Positions 1 to 8,411 of a stretch of 64,000 nucleotides of DNA are shown piece after piece. Where the stretch lies: assembly GCA_023460795.1 (NCBI GenBank), contig JAEWPC010000011.1, forward strand, positions 124,001-188,000. The letters are read 5' to 3'. Source of the stretch: Bacillota bacterium (GTDB taxonomy: Bacteria > Bacillota > Bacilli > Paenibacillales > Paenibacillaceae). A program made the translations under genes and the position numbers. The notes beneath the pieces are model-generated. The model made no database searches, had not been told where the DNA came from, and saw nothing but the letters and a program-made list of their open reading frames with translations. How positions within the stretch are numbered: position 1 is the stretch's first letter; every line of letters begins with the position of its first letter.

Positions 1-298
1 TCTTGAACACGACTGCTTGGTTATCGCCGATGTCGACGATGCCCGCGCCTTCGCCCGGTCCCATCAGGACGCGAGGACCCGTGATCGGAAAGCGCTTGAG
101 CAGAGGCTTGGAGTTTTTATAGGCGCAGTGCTCGGACCACATGACGCTGAACACGCCGATTTCCGTATAGTTAGGTTTGCGACCCATGAAGTCACAAATC
201 AACGCGTATTCTTTATCGGACACGCCGAACTGCTTGTATATTTTCTGATCCGCGATTTGCTCTGCGGTTGGTTCTTTAGCGGACACTTGCTGCGCCAT
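1..298 (-). CDS. purL: Phosphoribosylformylglycinamidine synthase II (PurL), N-terminal part
   Basis: This is the large subunit of FGAM synthase, which converts FGAR, glutamine-derived ammonia and ATP to FGAM in purine synthesis, together with PurQ and PurS. Only about the first 99 residues lie in the window and the rest runs off the left edge. The visible translation starts MAQQVSAKEPT and contains the family stretches GVFSVMWSEHCAYKNSK and GPGEGAGIVDIGD, near the ATP/substrate site of small-type PurL. The ATG at 298-296 overlaps the end of purQ by 23 bases, so the two are probably translationally coupled. It is the last visible gene of the operon. Identity is near certain from context and motifs. 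Confidence 0.96.
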   Translation of the reverse strand, partial: MAQQVSAKEPTAEQIADQKIYKQFGVSDKEYALICDFMGRKPNYTEIGVFSVMWSEHCAYKNSKPLLKRFPITGPRVLMGPGEGAGIVDIGDNQAVVFK

Positions 299-968
299 TG
301 CGTTCCCTCCAAGCGTTAAGTACTGACGTGAACATGCGAACGCCATCGTCGGAGCCGAGAATTTCGGCTACGGCGCGTTCCGGATGCGGCATCATGCCGA
401 CGACGTTGCCGGCTTCGTTGCACACGCCCGCGATGTTATCGACCGAACCGTTCGGATTGTCGCCCGCATAGCGGAAAACGATCTGGTTGTTCGCTTTAAG
501 CTGCTGCAGCGTAGCGTCGTCGACGTAGTAGCTTCCTTCGCCATGCGCGATCGGAATATCGATGACGTCGCCTTTGGCATAGCCGTTCGTGAACGCGGTC
601 GCATTGTTCTCGACGACGAGGTCCACTTGATGGCAGCGGAACTTCAGCGAGTTGTTGCGGATGAGCGCACCAGGGAGCAGGCCAGCTTCCGTCAGGATTT
701 GGAACCCGTTGCAGATGCCGAGCACGAACTTGCCGGCTTCCGCTGCTTTGCGAACTTCCGCCATAACAGGAGCGAATTGCGCGATGGCGCCGCAGCGCAG
801 GTAATCTCCGTAGGAGAAGCCGCCCGGCACGAGAATCGCGTCGTATTTGGAAAGATCGGTAGCCGTATGGAACACGTAGTCGACCGGTTGGCCGATCGTG
901 TCTTCTACCGCCTTATAGCAGTCGATGTCGCAGTTGGAGCCAGGGAATACGAGAACCGCAAAGTTCAT
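276..968 (-). CDS. purQ: FGAM synthase glutaminase subunit PurQ
   Basis: A class I glutamine amidotransferase of 230 residues that supplies ammonia to PurL. The nucleophile is Cys86 in GICNGFQ, and the catalytic His-Glu pair is visible in MMPHPER near the C-terminus. The N-terminus MNFAVLVFPGSNCD and the stretch VPGGFSYGDYLRCG are typical of the family. Length is normal for the stand-alone Bacillus-type subunit, which needs PurS as a third partner. It lies 6 bases after purS and overlaps purL by 23 bases. Confidence 0.97.
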   Translation of the reverse strand: MNFAVLVFPGSNCDIDCYKAVEDTIGQPVDYVFHTATDLSKYDAILVPGGFSYGDYLRCGAIAQFAPVMAEVRKAAEAGKFVLGICNGFQILTEAGLLPGALIRNNSLKFRCHQVDLVVENNATAFTNGYAKGDVIDIPIAHGEGSYYVDDATLQQLKANNQIVFRYAGDNPNGSVDNIAGVCNEAGNVVGMMPHPERAVAEILGSDDGVRMFTSVLNAWRERNGAASVR

Positions 969-974
969 GGAGAC

Positions 975-1217
975 TCAGCCCTCCAATTCGAAGCGATAGT
1001 CTTCGACGACCGTGTTCGCCAGCAGCTTCTCGCACATGTCTTTCAATTGTGCCTCGGCTTTCGCGCGATCGTTGCCTTGAAGCTCGACTTCGAGGTATTT
1101 GCCGATGCGGACTTTGCCGACTTCTCCGAAGCCCATCGTGTGAAGCGCGCCTTGAACGGCGTTGCCTTGCGGGTCGAGCACGTTTTCCTTGATCGTTACG
1201 TATACTTTCGCTTTCAT
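975..1217 (-). CDS. purS: FGAM synthase accessory subunit PurS
   Basis: An 80-residue protein of normal PurS length. PurS dimers bridge PurQ and PurL and are required for ammonia channelling in organisms with the three-part FGAM synthase. The start MKAKVYVTIKENVLDPQG and the stretch LHTMGFGEVGKVRIGKYLE match the family. The ATG at 1217 follows a strong AGGAGGAG site. It sits between purC and purQ as in Bacillus. Confidence 0.96.
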   Translation of the reverse strand: MKAKVYVTIKENVLDPQGNAVQGALHTMGFGEVGKVRIGKYLEVELQGNDRAKAEAQLKDMCEKLLANTVVEDYRFELEG

Positions 1218-1259
1218 GAGTTCTCCTCCTGAAAATGGGGTTATGAGTTTGGTCGTGCT

Positions 1260-2141
1260 CTATTCCATCAGCCTGCGCGCGATATCGCGGTAGCGATCGG
1301 TCGTCGCTTGGACGACGGCTTCCGGCAGGCGCGGCGGCGGGCTGTTCTTGTCCCAATCCGAGTTTGCGAGGTAAGAGCGGACAGGCTCTTTGTCCATGCT
1401 ATCGATCTCGACGTCGAGCGCGTATTTCTCTTTCGCCCAGAAGCGCGAGGAATCGGGCGTGAACATCTCGTCGATCAAGATCACTTGGCCGTCGATGATG
1501 CCGAATTCGAACTTGCAGTCGGCGAGGATGATGCCGCGCTCCGCGCAATAATCGCGGCCGAATTCGTACAGCTTCAAGCTGCGATCGCGCAGTTCCTCCG
1601 AGAGCGCCAATCCGACGCGGTTAGCCATCTCTTCGAACGGGATGTCCTCGTCATGGCCGACGTCGTTCTTGCCGGCCGGCGTGAAGATCGGCTCGTCCAG
1701 CTTCGAGTTTTTGCGAAGCCCCTGAGGCAACGGGATACCGTTCACTTGGCCGTTCGACTGGTACTGACGCCAACCGCCGCCCGTGATATAACCGCGCACG
1801 ACGCACTCGATATCGACCCTCCGCGCTTTGCGGCTCACCATAATGCGCCCTTCGAGCTTTTCCGGTTCGGTCACCAAGTCTCCGAGTTGCTTCACGTCCG
1901 TATGAACGACGTGGTTCGGCTGAATGCCTGCGGTTTGCTCGAACCAGTAGGCGCTAAGCGTGTTCAGCGCGCTGCCTTTGCCCGGTACAGGCGGATCGAG
2001 CACGTAGTCGAATGCGGAAATGCGGTCGGTGACGACGATGAGCAGATGCTCTCCCAGATCGTAGAGCTCCCTGACTTTCCCCTTGTGAATGAGCGGGGCT
2101 TTGACGAGCCCTTCGGCTGTCGCTAACGCTTGGATGGACAT
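1260..2141 (-). CDS. purC: SAICAR synthetase PurC
   Basis: Phosphoribosylaminoimidazole-succinocarboxamide synthase, 293 residues, which joins aspartate to CAIR with ATP. The translation opens with the SAICAR synthetase pattern HKGKVRELYDLG (ATP-binding loop) and contains VTDRISAFDYVLDPPVPGKG and later LADCKFEFGI. It is longer than the roughly 240-residue B. subtilis enzyme and resembles the type in which the N-terminal region is extended. It lies between purB and purS, with a GAGG site just before the ATG. Confidence 0.95.
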   Translation of the reverse strand: MSIQALATAEGLVKAPLIHKGKVRELYDLGEHLLIVVTDRISAFDYVLDPPVPGKGSALNTLSAYWFEQTAGIQPNHVVHTDVKQLGDLVTEPEKLEGRIMVSRKARRVDIECVVRGYITGGGWRQYQSNGQVNGIPLPQGLRKNSKLDEPIFTPAGKNDVGHDEDIPFEEMANRVGLALSEELRDRSLKLYEFGRDYCAERGIILADCKFEFGIIDGQVILIDEMFTPDSSRFWAKEKYALDVEIDSMDKEPVRSYLANSDWDKNSPPPRLPEAVVQATTDRYRDIARRLME

Positions 2142-2178
2142 AATGGCCTCCCCATGGTTGATGCTATTCGTTCGAAGC

Positions 2179-3474
<1,296 letters not shown>

Positions 3475-3478
3475 TCGG

Positions 3479-4720
3479 TTAAACCCTCCATATATCTGAT
3501 TGGGATATCCACTCTAACGCTGCCTCGACGTTCGGGGCGAGTACGTTGATATGGCCCATCTTGCGCATAGGCTTCGCTTCGGCCTTGCCGTATAGATGTA
3601 CTTTCTGCTCTACGCCGAGTTTGTCCGCAACCTCGTCGCGCTTCTGCATCCATGCCGTCATCGGCTCCATGTGCTCGCCGAGGATGTTCGCCATGACGAC
3701 CGGCGTCATGAGTGACGTGTCGCCCAGCGGCAGGTTGCAGATTGCTCGTACGTGCTGCTCGAACTGCGACGTCCGGCACGCTTCCATCGTATAATGGCCG
3801 GAGTTGTGCGGGCGCGGCGCCAGCTCGTTGACGAACAGCTTGCCGTCCGCGGTGACGAACATCTCCACCGCGATCAACCCGACGACGCCGAGCGTCTCGG
3901 CGATCGACACGGCGAGGCGCTCGGCCTCCGCCAGCACTTCCGCCGATTCACGGGCAGGTACGATCGATAAGTGCAGGATATTGCGAACGTGAACGTTCTC
4001 GGCAGGCGGGAACGTCCGGACTTCCCCGGACGGGCTTCTAGCCGCGATCACGGATATTTCCTTGTCGAAGCGGATAAACTGCTCCAGCACGAGCTCCGTG
4101 CCGGCGTTCTTCGCTTCTTCCCAGGCGGACGCCAGCTGCTCTTCGCTCCGTAGCACCCACTGGCCTTTGCCGTCGTAGCCGCCGGTCGCCGTCTTCAACA
4201 CTGCCGGCAGACCGAGTCTGGCCGCCGCATCGCGCAGCGCCTCCAAGCCGTCGATCTCCGCATAAGGCGCAACCGTCGCGCCTGCCGCTTCTATCGCCCG
4301 CTTCTCGCGCAGCCTGTGCTGCGTCGTATACAATAGCTTGCTGCCTTGCGGTACGTACGATTCCGCTTCGAGCATCGCCGCGACGTCAGCGTCCACGTTC
4401 TCGAACTCGTACGTGATCACGTCGGATCGCGCCGCCAGCTCCTTCGCCGCTTGCCTGTCGTCATACTTGGCGACGATCTGCGACGCCGTCTGCCCGCATG
4501 GCGAATCCGGCGTGGGGTCGAGCGTCACGAACTTATACCCTAGCCGGTTGCCCGCATGCGCGAGCATTCGTCCGAGCTGTCCGCCGCCTAGCACGCCGAT
4601 CGTAGCGCCCGGGAGGATCGTCCGAGGCGCCGCGTCGACCGGCTCGCACCCGTCAATTCCGCAAGCCGCGCCTTCCGCATCACCTTCGAACAAGTTAACC
4701 AGCTTTATTGGCTCGCTCAT
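3479..4720 (-). CDS. purK: N5-carboxyaminoimidazole ribonucleotide synthase PurK
   Basis: ATP-grasp enzyme that carboxylates AIR with bicarbonate to N5-CAIR, the substrate of PurE. The nucleotide-binding motif GATIGVLGGGQLGRML begins near residue 38, and the ATP-grasp region includes EQFIRFDKEISVIAAR and ELAPRPHNSGHYTMEAC. At 413 residues it is about 35 longer than usual at the N-terminus, owing to a non-conserved acidic, cysteine-containing leader. The ATG at 4720 overlaps the purE stop as ATGA, which supports the long form through translational coupling. Confidence 0.95.
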   Translation of the reverse strand: MSEPIKLVNLFEGDAEGAACGIDGCEPVDAAPRTILPGATIGVLGGGQLGRMLAHAGNRLGYKFVTLDPTPDSPCGQTASQIVAKYDDRQAAKELAARSDVITYEFENVDADVAAMLEAESYVPQGSKLLYTTQHRLREKRAIEAAGATVAPYAEIDGLEALRDAAARLGLPAVLKTATGGYDGKGQWVLRSEEQLASAWEEAKNAGTELVLEQFIRFDKEISVIAARSPSGEVRTFPPAENVHVRNILHLSIVPARESAEVLAEAERLAVSIAETLGVVGLIAVEMFVTADGKLFVNELAPRPHNSGHYTMEACRTSQFEQHVRAICNLPLGDTSLMTPVVMANILGEHMEPMTAWMQKRDEVADKLGVEQKVHLYGKAEAKPMRKMGHINVLAPNVEAALEWISQSDIWRV

Positions 4721-5202
4721 GGCAACTCTCCGTTATCGAGCACTTCCTGCGTAATGCGCGCGCGGCGAGCCGCGATCTTCGCTTGCACGCCGGCATCGAA
4801 CGAACCGATCATTTGCGCCGCGAGAAGACCCGCGTTCGTGGCGCCAGCTGCGCCGATCGCCACCGTCGCGACCGGAATGCCGCCCGGCATCTGCACGATC
4901 GATAACAACGAATCGAGCCCGTTCAACGCTTTCGATTGAACAGGCACGCCGATGACGGGCAGTACGGTCTTGGCGGCGACCATGCCCGGAAGATGCGCAG
5001 CTCCGCCCGCTCCGGCGATAATGACCTTCAGTCCGCGCGCGGCCGCGGTCTCCGCGTATTCGAACATCAAGTCCGGCGTGCGGTGAGCCGACACGACTTT
5101 CTTCTCATATGGAATTGCCAATTCGTCGAGCACGTCGCAAGCTTTCTTCATCGTTTCCCAATCCGACGTGCTTCCCATGATGACTCCGACAATAGCCGCC
5201 AT
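4717..5202 (-). CDS. purE: N5-CAIR mutase PurE
   Basis: Class I PurE, 161 residues, which rearranges N5-CAIR to CAIR. The stretch IMGSTSDWETMKKAC binds the phosphate, EKKVVSAHRTPD holds the conserved His, and AGAGGAAHLPGMVAA is the family loop. It is the first gene of the pur operon, preceded by a guanine riboswitch and a PurR-type promoter. Its stop overlaps the purK start. Confidence 0.97.
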   Translation of the reverse strand: MAAIVGVIMGSTSDWETMKKACDVLDELAIPYEKKVVSAHRTPDLMFEYAETAAARGLKVIIAGAGGAAHLPGMVAAKTVLPVIGVPVQSKALNGLDSLLSIVQMPGGIPVATVAIGAAGATNAGLLAAQMIGSFDAGVQAKIAARRARITQEVLDNGELP

Positions 5203-5245
5203 GCTTCCACCCTTCCTCGGTACGTTTTATATTAGGATAACGCGC

Positions 5246-5290
5246 AAAAGAAAGACCGATGGGCATACAGTCAGCATTCCCCAATCGGCC
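5246..5290 (-). terminator. Expression-platform terminator of the purE guanine riboswitch
   Basis: On the minus strand a GC stem (GGCCGATTGGG pairing with CCCATCGGTC, one bulged T) is followed by TTTCTTTT. It lies between the aptamer and purE, the position expected for guanine-induced termination. Confidence 0.8.
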
Positions 5291-5383
5291 TCCCTATCTC
5301 CACGGCAAACGGAAGGACGGACGACAACACAAAGCCCGAACCTGAATGGGTCCGCGCTTCTATTCGTCGATCATTCAACATTC

Positions 5384-5454
5384 GCCGCGTAGTCCGGAGA
5401 TTAAGGTCTCCGGGTAGAGACTTATCGGGCCGATTCCCGACAATATACGCGTGA
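5384..5454 (-). promoter_or_regulatory. Guanine-class purine riboswitch (pur operon)
   Basis: The minus strand carries the conserved core of the purine aptamer. P1 is formed by CGCGTA and TACGCG. The core ATATTGTCGGGAATC, AAGTCTCTACC and GGACTACG is present, with loops able to kiss. The residue at the specificity position (C in GAC-TACG) is the one found in guanine/hypoxanthine rather than adenine aptamers. Guanine or hypoxanthine binding should favour the terminator at 5246-5290 and switch the operon off. Confidence 0.93.
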
Positions 5455-5502
5455 CTTATTCGAATCATAAGGTCATTTCTTTTTCCTCTGTGAACGTAAT
5501 CT

Positions 5503-5531
5503 AGTGTACCTCACACCGCTAACACTGTCAA
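5503..5531 (-). promoter_or_regulatory. Sigma-A type promoter of the pur operon
   Basis: The minus strand has a perfect -35 TTGACA (5531-5526), a 17-base spacer and -10 TACACT (5508-5503). Transcription would start near 5497, just upstream of the riboswitch. Confidence 0.8.
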
Positions 5532-5533
5532 AT

Positions 5534-5578
5534 AAATACGAACACTAATATGACATTTCAATTGCAATGTTCGGATTT
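5534..5578. promoter_or_regulatory. Two inverted PurR boxes upstream of the pur promoter
   Basis: Boxes lie at 5534-5546 (AAATACGAACACT, plus) and 5566-5578 (AAATCCGAACATT, minus). The second matches the Bacillus PurBox consensus AWWWCCGAACWWT fully and the first with two changes. They are in opposite orientation, 19 bases apart and 2 bases upstream of the -35. This suggests PRPP-responsive PurR repression on top of the riboswitch. Confidence 0.75.
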
Positions 5579-5610
5579 AGACAAAACTTCATGCCCGGCG
5601 TTTTTCCAAC

Positions 5611-5661
5611 GAACTACAGAGAATATCAAGTAGTTCCCGCGACGGCGATCCTTGCTATGAT
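5611..5661 (+). promoter_or_regulatory. Operator and promoter of the response regulator operon
   Basis: An inverted repeat GAACTAC-N12-GTAGTTC (5611-5636) is followed after 19 bases by a -10 like TATGAT (5656-5661). The right half-site overlaps where the -35 would be. The same arrangement occurs at 8329-8379 before the FG-GAP surface protein gene. It is a candidate binding site for the response regulator encoded just downstream. Confidence 0.65.
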
Positions 5662-5732
5662 AAAAGTAAGAAATAGGGGATTTCATCCAGTTGCGAATTT
5701 GCTATGCTTGAGACAGGACGGAGGTGCCGAAA

Positions 5733-6431
5733 TTGCAAGATCGACCGATACGCGTATTCCTATGCGAGGACGATCCCGTATTCTTAACGCTGCTGTCGAA
5801 ACGGCTCGAACGGGAGCCCGACCTGACCGTCGTCGGAACATCCGATGGAAGAGCGCCTCTGCTCGCGTCCATGCGATCCGTCTCCTTCGACGTACTACTG
5901 CTCGATCTGAACCTAGCCGACAAGAACATGGCCGGTCTCGAGATCGCGCTCGAGCTGCGCGACGGCGATCGCGGGAATTGGAACGGCTCGCCGAAGATCA
6001 TCGTCCTGTCTTCGATGGAGGAGGAGGAGATCGTCTCGCACCTGCTCGGTCTCGGTCGCGTCGCCAACTATATAACCAAAGAATATATGGAAGATGTCCC
6101 TGCAGCCGTCCGCGACGCCTATCATGGCCGTTCGGGCATCCATCATTCGGCCGCCGGCAAGATTGCGTCCGCGCTGGGCAGGCAGCAGGAGCTCGATCTC
6201 AAGAAGCGGATTACGCCGAAGCAGATTCAGATTCTCAAGCTTCAGGATGCCGGATACAGCCGCAAGGAAATCGCCGACATGCTCTTTTACAGCGAATATA
6301 CGATTAACAACGAATTGTGCAAAATATCATCGGCGCTCAAGGGCAAGTTTCCTTACTTGGAATGGCTCAGGCTCAAGAAGCACAACGCTAAAGAGATTTT
6401 GCAGCTAGCCAAGCAGCTTCATATTATTTGA
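5733..6431 (+). CDS. LuxR-type response regulator
   Basis: Two-domain response regulator of about 232 residues. The N-terminal receiver has the acidic pair EDD, the phosphorylated Asp in LLLDLNL and the conserved Lys in NYITKEY. A C-terminal helix-turn-helix follows (TPKQIQILKLQDAGYSRKEIADML...). A GTG at 5724 is in frame but lies inside the ribosome site; the TTG at 5733 sits 8 bases after GGAGG and is preferred. The gene is 21 bases before a histidine kinase, its likely partner. It probably acts at the GAACTAC-N12-GTAGTTY sites. Confidence 0.9.
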   Translation: MQDRPIRVFLCEDDPVFLTLLSKRLEREPDLTVVGTSDGRAPLLASMRSVSFDVLLLDLNLADKNMAGLEIALELRDGDRGNWNGSPKIIVLSSMEEEEIVSHLLGLGRVANYITKEYMEDVPAAVRDAYHGRSGIHHSAAGKIASALGRQQELDLKKRITPKQIQILKLQDAGYSRKEIADMLFYSEYTINNELCKISSALKGKFPYLEWLRLKKHNAKEILQLAKQLHII

Positions 6432-6452
6432 CCTCTCGGAGAGGGCGATTCG

Positions 6453-7823
6453 ATGCTGTTCCTCTGTCTAACCTTGCTTATGGTGGCAGCTCTGCTGCTA
6501 AGGTTCAACCCCGCACGCCCGGATATCCGGTGGCTCGCCTTTTTTCTTGTCGCCTGGGCGCTCGGCGCGCTCGGTTACTTCGTCGAGGATTACGTCTCTC
6601 CGTCGGAAGCAGCCCTCGCCTACTGGCTTACCGTGCGCAGCACGCTGAAATTGCTCAGCGACTCCGCTAGTCCCTACGCATTCCTCATGTTCTCGATCGT
6701 CTACTCGAACGCGGCAAGACGCTGGCTCAGGCTATGGATCTGGCTTCTTCCGATGCCACTGATCTATGTTTACTACCTAATGCCCCATCCCCTTCGCGGA
6801 GATAGCTATACGATCTTATCCGCCTACTTCGTTCCATACTACATAGCCGGATTCATTCTGCTCATCTCCGCATGGCTAAGAGAGCGGAATCTGTCAGCCA
6901 GACGCGAGAAGTTAGCTGCCGCGACGTTGGTCGTCCCTCCGGTGCTGACTTATACGTTTTTCGATAATTACGTCAAGTCGCTCTCCTCCATGCTGTACCT
7001 TCGTTACCTTCCGTTGTTGCTCTCCGCGACGCTATTCCTCTTCTTCTTCGCGATGCTCGCTTCGAAGCAGGGCGTATTGAGCGTACGTCTCATTCTTCGC
7101 AGACAGATCATGGACGAGACACGCAGAGGCATTGCCACGGGAACGATGATGATCAACCACGCGCTGAAAAATCGGCTGACGAACATCGAGCTCCTCGCCC
7201 GCGATGCGCGCGAGCAAGCCGCAGGCACGGAGGTGGAGGAGAACATGTCGCTCGTGCTGTCCGAGACGAAGCAGATGAAGCAGCTCGTCCTGCAAATCCA
7301 GAAGCGCGTAGAGGAGATTAGGCTGACGATGATCCCGTGCGACATCGGAGAGTTGCTGCGCGATGCGGCTGCCGCTCACCAAGTCGCCCTCGCCGAAAAG
7401 GGGATCGACTTGCGAATCGATGCGCCTGAAGGCGTCGGCGAGAACGTCCTTGCCGATCCCGTTCATCTGCAGGAGGTGTTCGGGAACTTGATCCGCAACG
7501 CGATGGAAGCGATCCGCGGAGGCGGCGGCGTACGGCTCAAGCTCTCCCGATCCGCGGACGAAGTCGAAGTTCGAGTAACCGACAACGGGGAAGGACTGAA
7601 CGTACCGGATCCGGGGCGCATATTCGAGCCGTTCTATTCCACGAAAGCGAACGCAGACAACTTCGGGCTCGGGCTGTCTTATTGCAGCGCCGTCATCCGC
7701 AAGCATGGCGGAACCATCGATGCGCAAGGCCGCCCCGGAGAAGGAACGACGATCGTCGTTCGGCTGCCCGCCCGCCCGAGCGGACGATCCCGCGGCGCTA
7801 AACTGCTGCGTCCGGAGGTATAG
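6453..7823 (+). CDS. Membrane histidine kinase, 7TM sensor
   Basis: Sensor kinase of 456 residues. About seven hydrophobic segments fill residues 1-205 and leave little extracytoplasmic sequence, so it probably senses a membrane or lipophilic cue. The phosphoacceptor is His236 in MINHALKNRLTN. The ATPase domain shows the N box (NLIRNAMEAI), the G1 box (DNGEGL), the F box (FEPFYSTK) and the G2 box (FGLGLSYC). The start ATG follows GGAGAGGG by 7 bases. It lies between its response regulator and a small GNAT-like gene. Confidence 0.93.
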   Translation: MLFLCLTLLMVAALLLRFNPARPDIRWLAFFLVAWALGALGYFVEDYVSPSEAALAYWLTVRSTLKLLSDSASPYAFLMFSIVYSNAARRWLRLWIWLLPMPLIYVYYLMPHPLRGDSYTILSAYFVPYYIAGFILLISAWLRERNLSARREKLAAATLVVPPVLTYTFFDNYVKSLSSMLYLRYLPLLLSATLFLFFFAMLASKQGVLSVRLILRRQIMDETRRGIATGTMMINHALKNRLTNIELLARDAREQAAGTEVEENMSLVLSETKQMKQLVLQIQKRVEEIRLTMIPCDIGELLRDAAAAHQVALAEKGIDLRIDAPEGVGENVLADPVHLQEVFGNLIRNAMEAIRGGGGVRLKLSRSADEVEVRVTDNGEGLNVPDPGRIFEPFYSTKANADNFGLGLSYCSAVIRKHGGTIDAQGRPGEGTTIVVRLPARPSGRSRGAKLLRPEV

Positions 7824-7825
7824 GG

Positions 7826-8266
7826 ATGAGAATATTCGATGCGACCGGCGGCGACGCCGAGCTGCTGCATGACGTTCAAGCCAGAAGCTTGCTTGCCGAT
7901 CCTAGAATATCCCGTATCGTCCCGCTGGAGGACGTTGCCTCGATCCGCCATTCGACCCGCCTCTGCGTCTGCCTGATCGCGGAGCATCGCGGCGTCGCCC
8001 TCGGGGCGATTCGCGCTCAGGATCGCGGCGGACTCGTCTACATTGACGCGCTATGGGTACCGAGGACCGCCAAGCATGCGTCCTTGCGCGCATTGCTGCT
8101 GCTCGCTCTGGAGGCAAGATTCCCGATCAATCGAATCTATCAAGTTCGGGCGTTCCACGGCGATCCGCAATGCTACAGAGCTTACGGGATGGCTGGATAC
8201 ACGCTCGCATACGAGGATGAGCGGGAGGATGGCCTCCTGTTGCGGCTATACGAGAAGACGACTTGA
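7826..8266 (+). CDS. Small GNAT-like protein
   Basis: A 146-residue protein with weak resemblance to GNAT acetyltransferases: a beta strand GLVYIDALWVP, then a helix and the C-terminal pattern YRAYGMAGYTLAYED. The usual acetyl-CoA loop (Q/R-x-x-G-x-G/A) is not clear; RTAKHASLRALL stands in its place, so activity is uncertain. It starts 2 bases after the kinase stop behind GGAGG, so it belongs to the two-component operon. It may modify a component of that signalling system. Confidence 0.65.
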   Translation: MRIFDATGGDAELLHDVQARSLLADPRISRIVPLEDVASIRHSTRLCVCLIAEHRGVALGAIRAQDRGGLVYIDALWVPRTAKHASLRALLLLALEARFPINRIYQVRAFHGDPQCYRAYGMAGYTLAYEDEREDGLLLRLYEKTT

Positions 8267-8286
8267 ATAGGCGTGGTCATTGAGAG

Positions 8287-8317
8287 GCGATCCGGTTTTC
8301 CGGGTCGCTTCTTGCGT
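8287..8317 (+). terminator. Likely terminator of the two-component operon
   Basis: A 9-bp stem GCGATCCGG / CCGGGTCGC with a TTTT loop (8287-8308) is followed by TTCTTG. The T-tract is weak. Confidence 0.5.
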
Positions 8318-8328
8318 CTATCGACGCG

Positions 8329-8379
8329 GAACTACAGCGATTTTCGAGTAGTTTATTAGATTCGGACCTCTGCTATCAT
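8329..8379 (+). promoter_or_regulatory. Operator and promoter of the FG-GAP surface protein gene
   Basis: GAACTAC-N12-GTAGTTT (8329-8354), then 19 bases, then -10 TATCAT (8374-8379). Spacer lengths are identical to those of the site before the response regulator at 5611-5661, which suggests control by the same regulator. Confidence 0.65.
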
Positions 8380-8411
8380 CGGTGTGAATCGATAGAGGAG
8401 GAGATCCAATC

